DNA of 5,167 nucleotides from Hyphomicrobiales bacterium (GTDB lineage Bacteria > Pseudomonadota > Alphaproteobacteria > Rhizobiales > Devosiaceae), in NCBI GenBank assembly GCA_027082895.1, contig JALWTJ010000282.1:1-5167 (forward strand), given 5' to 3'. Positions 5,118 through 5,167 of this stretch are shown here, piece after piece. The translations under genes were made by a program, and so were the position numbers. Each line of letters begins with the position of its first letter. Within the stretch, counting starts at the first letter, position 1. A model generated the notes under the pieces. The model saw nothing but the letters and a program-made list of their open reading frames with translations. It made no database searches and had not been told where the DNA came from.

Positions 5118-5143
5118 CCCTCGTGTCGCCCAGAGGCCGTCGA

Positions 5144-5167
5144 ATGACTGCATTTTTCGACGGTGTG
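5144..5167 (+). CDS. Possible start of another rightward gene (partial, 8 codons visible)
   Basis: ATG at 5144 opens a frame (MTAFFDGV) that runs off the right edge. It is preceded by AGAGG with a 7-nt spacer (5132-5136), a good ribosome binding site. The same frame is open from 4979, with another ATG at 5021, but that ATG has no ribosome binding site and lies in AT-rich intergenic-looking DNA, so 5144 is preferred. A stem CCGTCGAA/TTCGACGG (5137-5144, 5156-5163) covers the spacer and first base of the start codon. Too little is visible to name a product. If real, it would follow the DUF928 gene in the same direction. Confidence 0.35.

Larger units (their letters stand above)
4900..5143. other. 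Intergenic tail after the DUF928 gene
   Basis: No complete gene is supported here. The stretch is lower in GC than the coding parts, especially about 5025-5085. It contains a small hairpin (4981-4998), an odd palindrome CTGCG-T-CGCAG (5010-5020), a weak promoter candidate (5054-5081) and an inverted repeat (5095-5117). Confidence 0.5.

Noticed and set aside
1..5167. CRISPR arrays, tRNA or rRNA genes, transposase genes
   Set aside because: Looked for on both strands; no regularly spaced repeats, cloverleaf structures, rRNA motifs or transposase domains were seen.

Overview
The window looks like chromosomal DNA of a GC-rich Gram-negative bacterium, most likely a proteobacterium. The evidence is lipoprotein and Sec signal peptides, an OmpA-type peptidoglycan-binding domain, a CsgG-like outer-membrane domain and strong Shine-Dalgarno sites. 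A gammaproteobacterial origin is my guess from the flavour of the proteins; nothing here fixes the genus.

Left part (1-3169, minus strand). This is one tight operon, read right to left, of five genes whose products all carry export signals. The order is: an OmpA-C domain protein (3169-2600); a small two-cysteine exported protein (2581-2261); a 506-residue lipoprotein that joins a CsgG-like domain, a peptidoglycan-binding domain and DUF4384 (2232-712); a small exported protein starting at TTG and overlapping the previous gene (731-366); and a lipoprotein entering a Sel1-type repeat that runs off the left edge (337 to <1). The gaps are 18, 28, -20 and 28 nt, so the genes are probably co-transcribed. 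Two peptidoglycan-binding proteins, a CsgG-like pore-type domain and small exported proteins suggest an envelope-spanning or outer-membrane export assembly. That function is inference.

Middle (3170-4155). A gene-free divergent region of almost 1 kb. It holds a 116-bp MITE-like element with 19-bp terminal inverted repeats (3350-3465), several hairpins, and a strong rightward intrinsic terminator (4017-4045). The terminator is preceded by a chain of possible stems (3884-4012). Because it lies about 110 bp before the next start codon, it suggests either a small RNA or a leader/attenuator.

Right part (4156-5167, plus strand). A DUF928-family exported protein (4156-4899) is followed by a 268-bp tail with inverted repeats, a weak promoter candidate and probably the first codons of another rightward gene (from 5144).

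From general knowledge, DUF4384 and DUF928 recur next to or fused with caspase-like (peptidase C14 or CHAT) proteins. The two divergent transcription units may therefore belong to one accessory locus whose remaining members lie outside the window.
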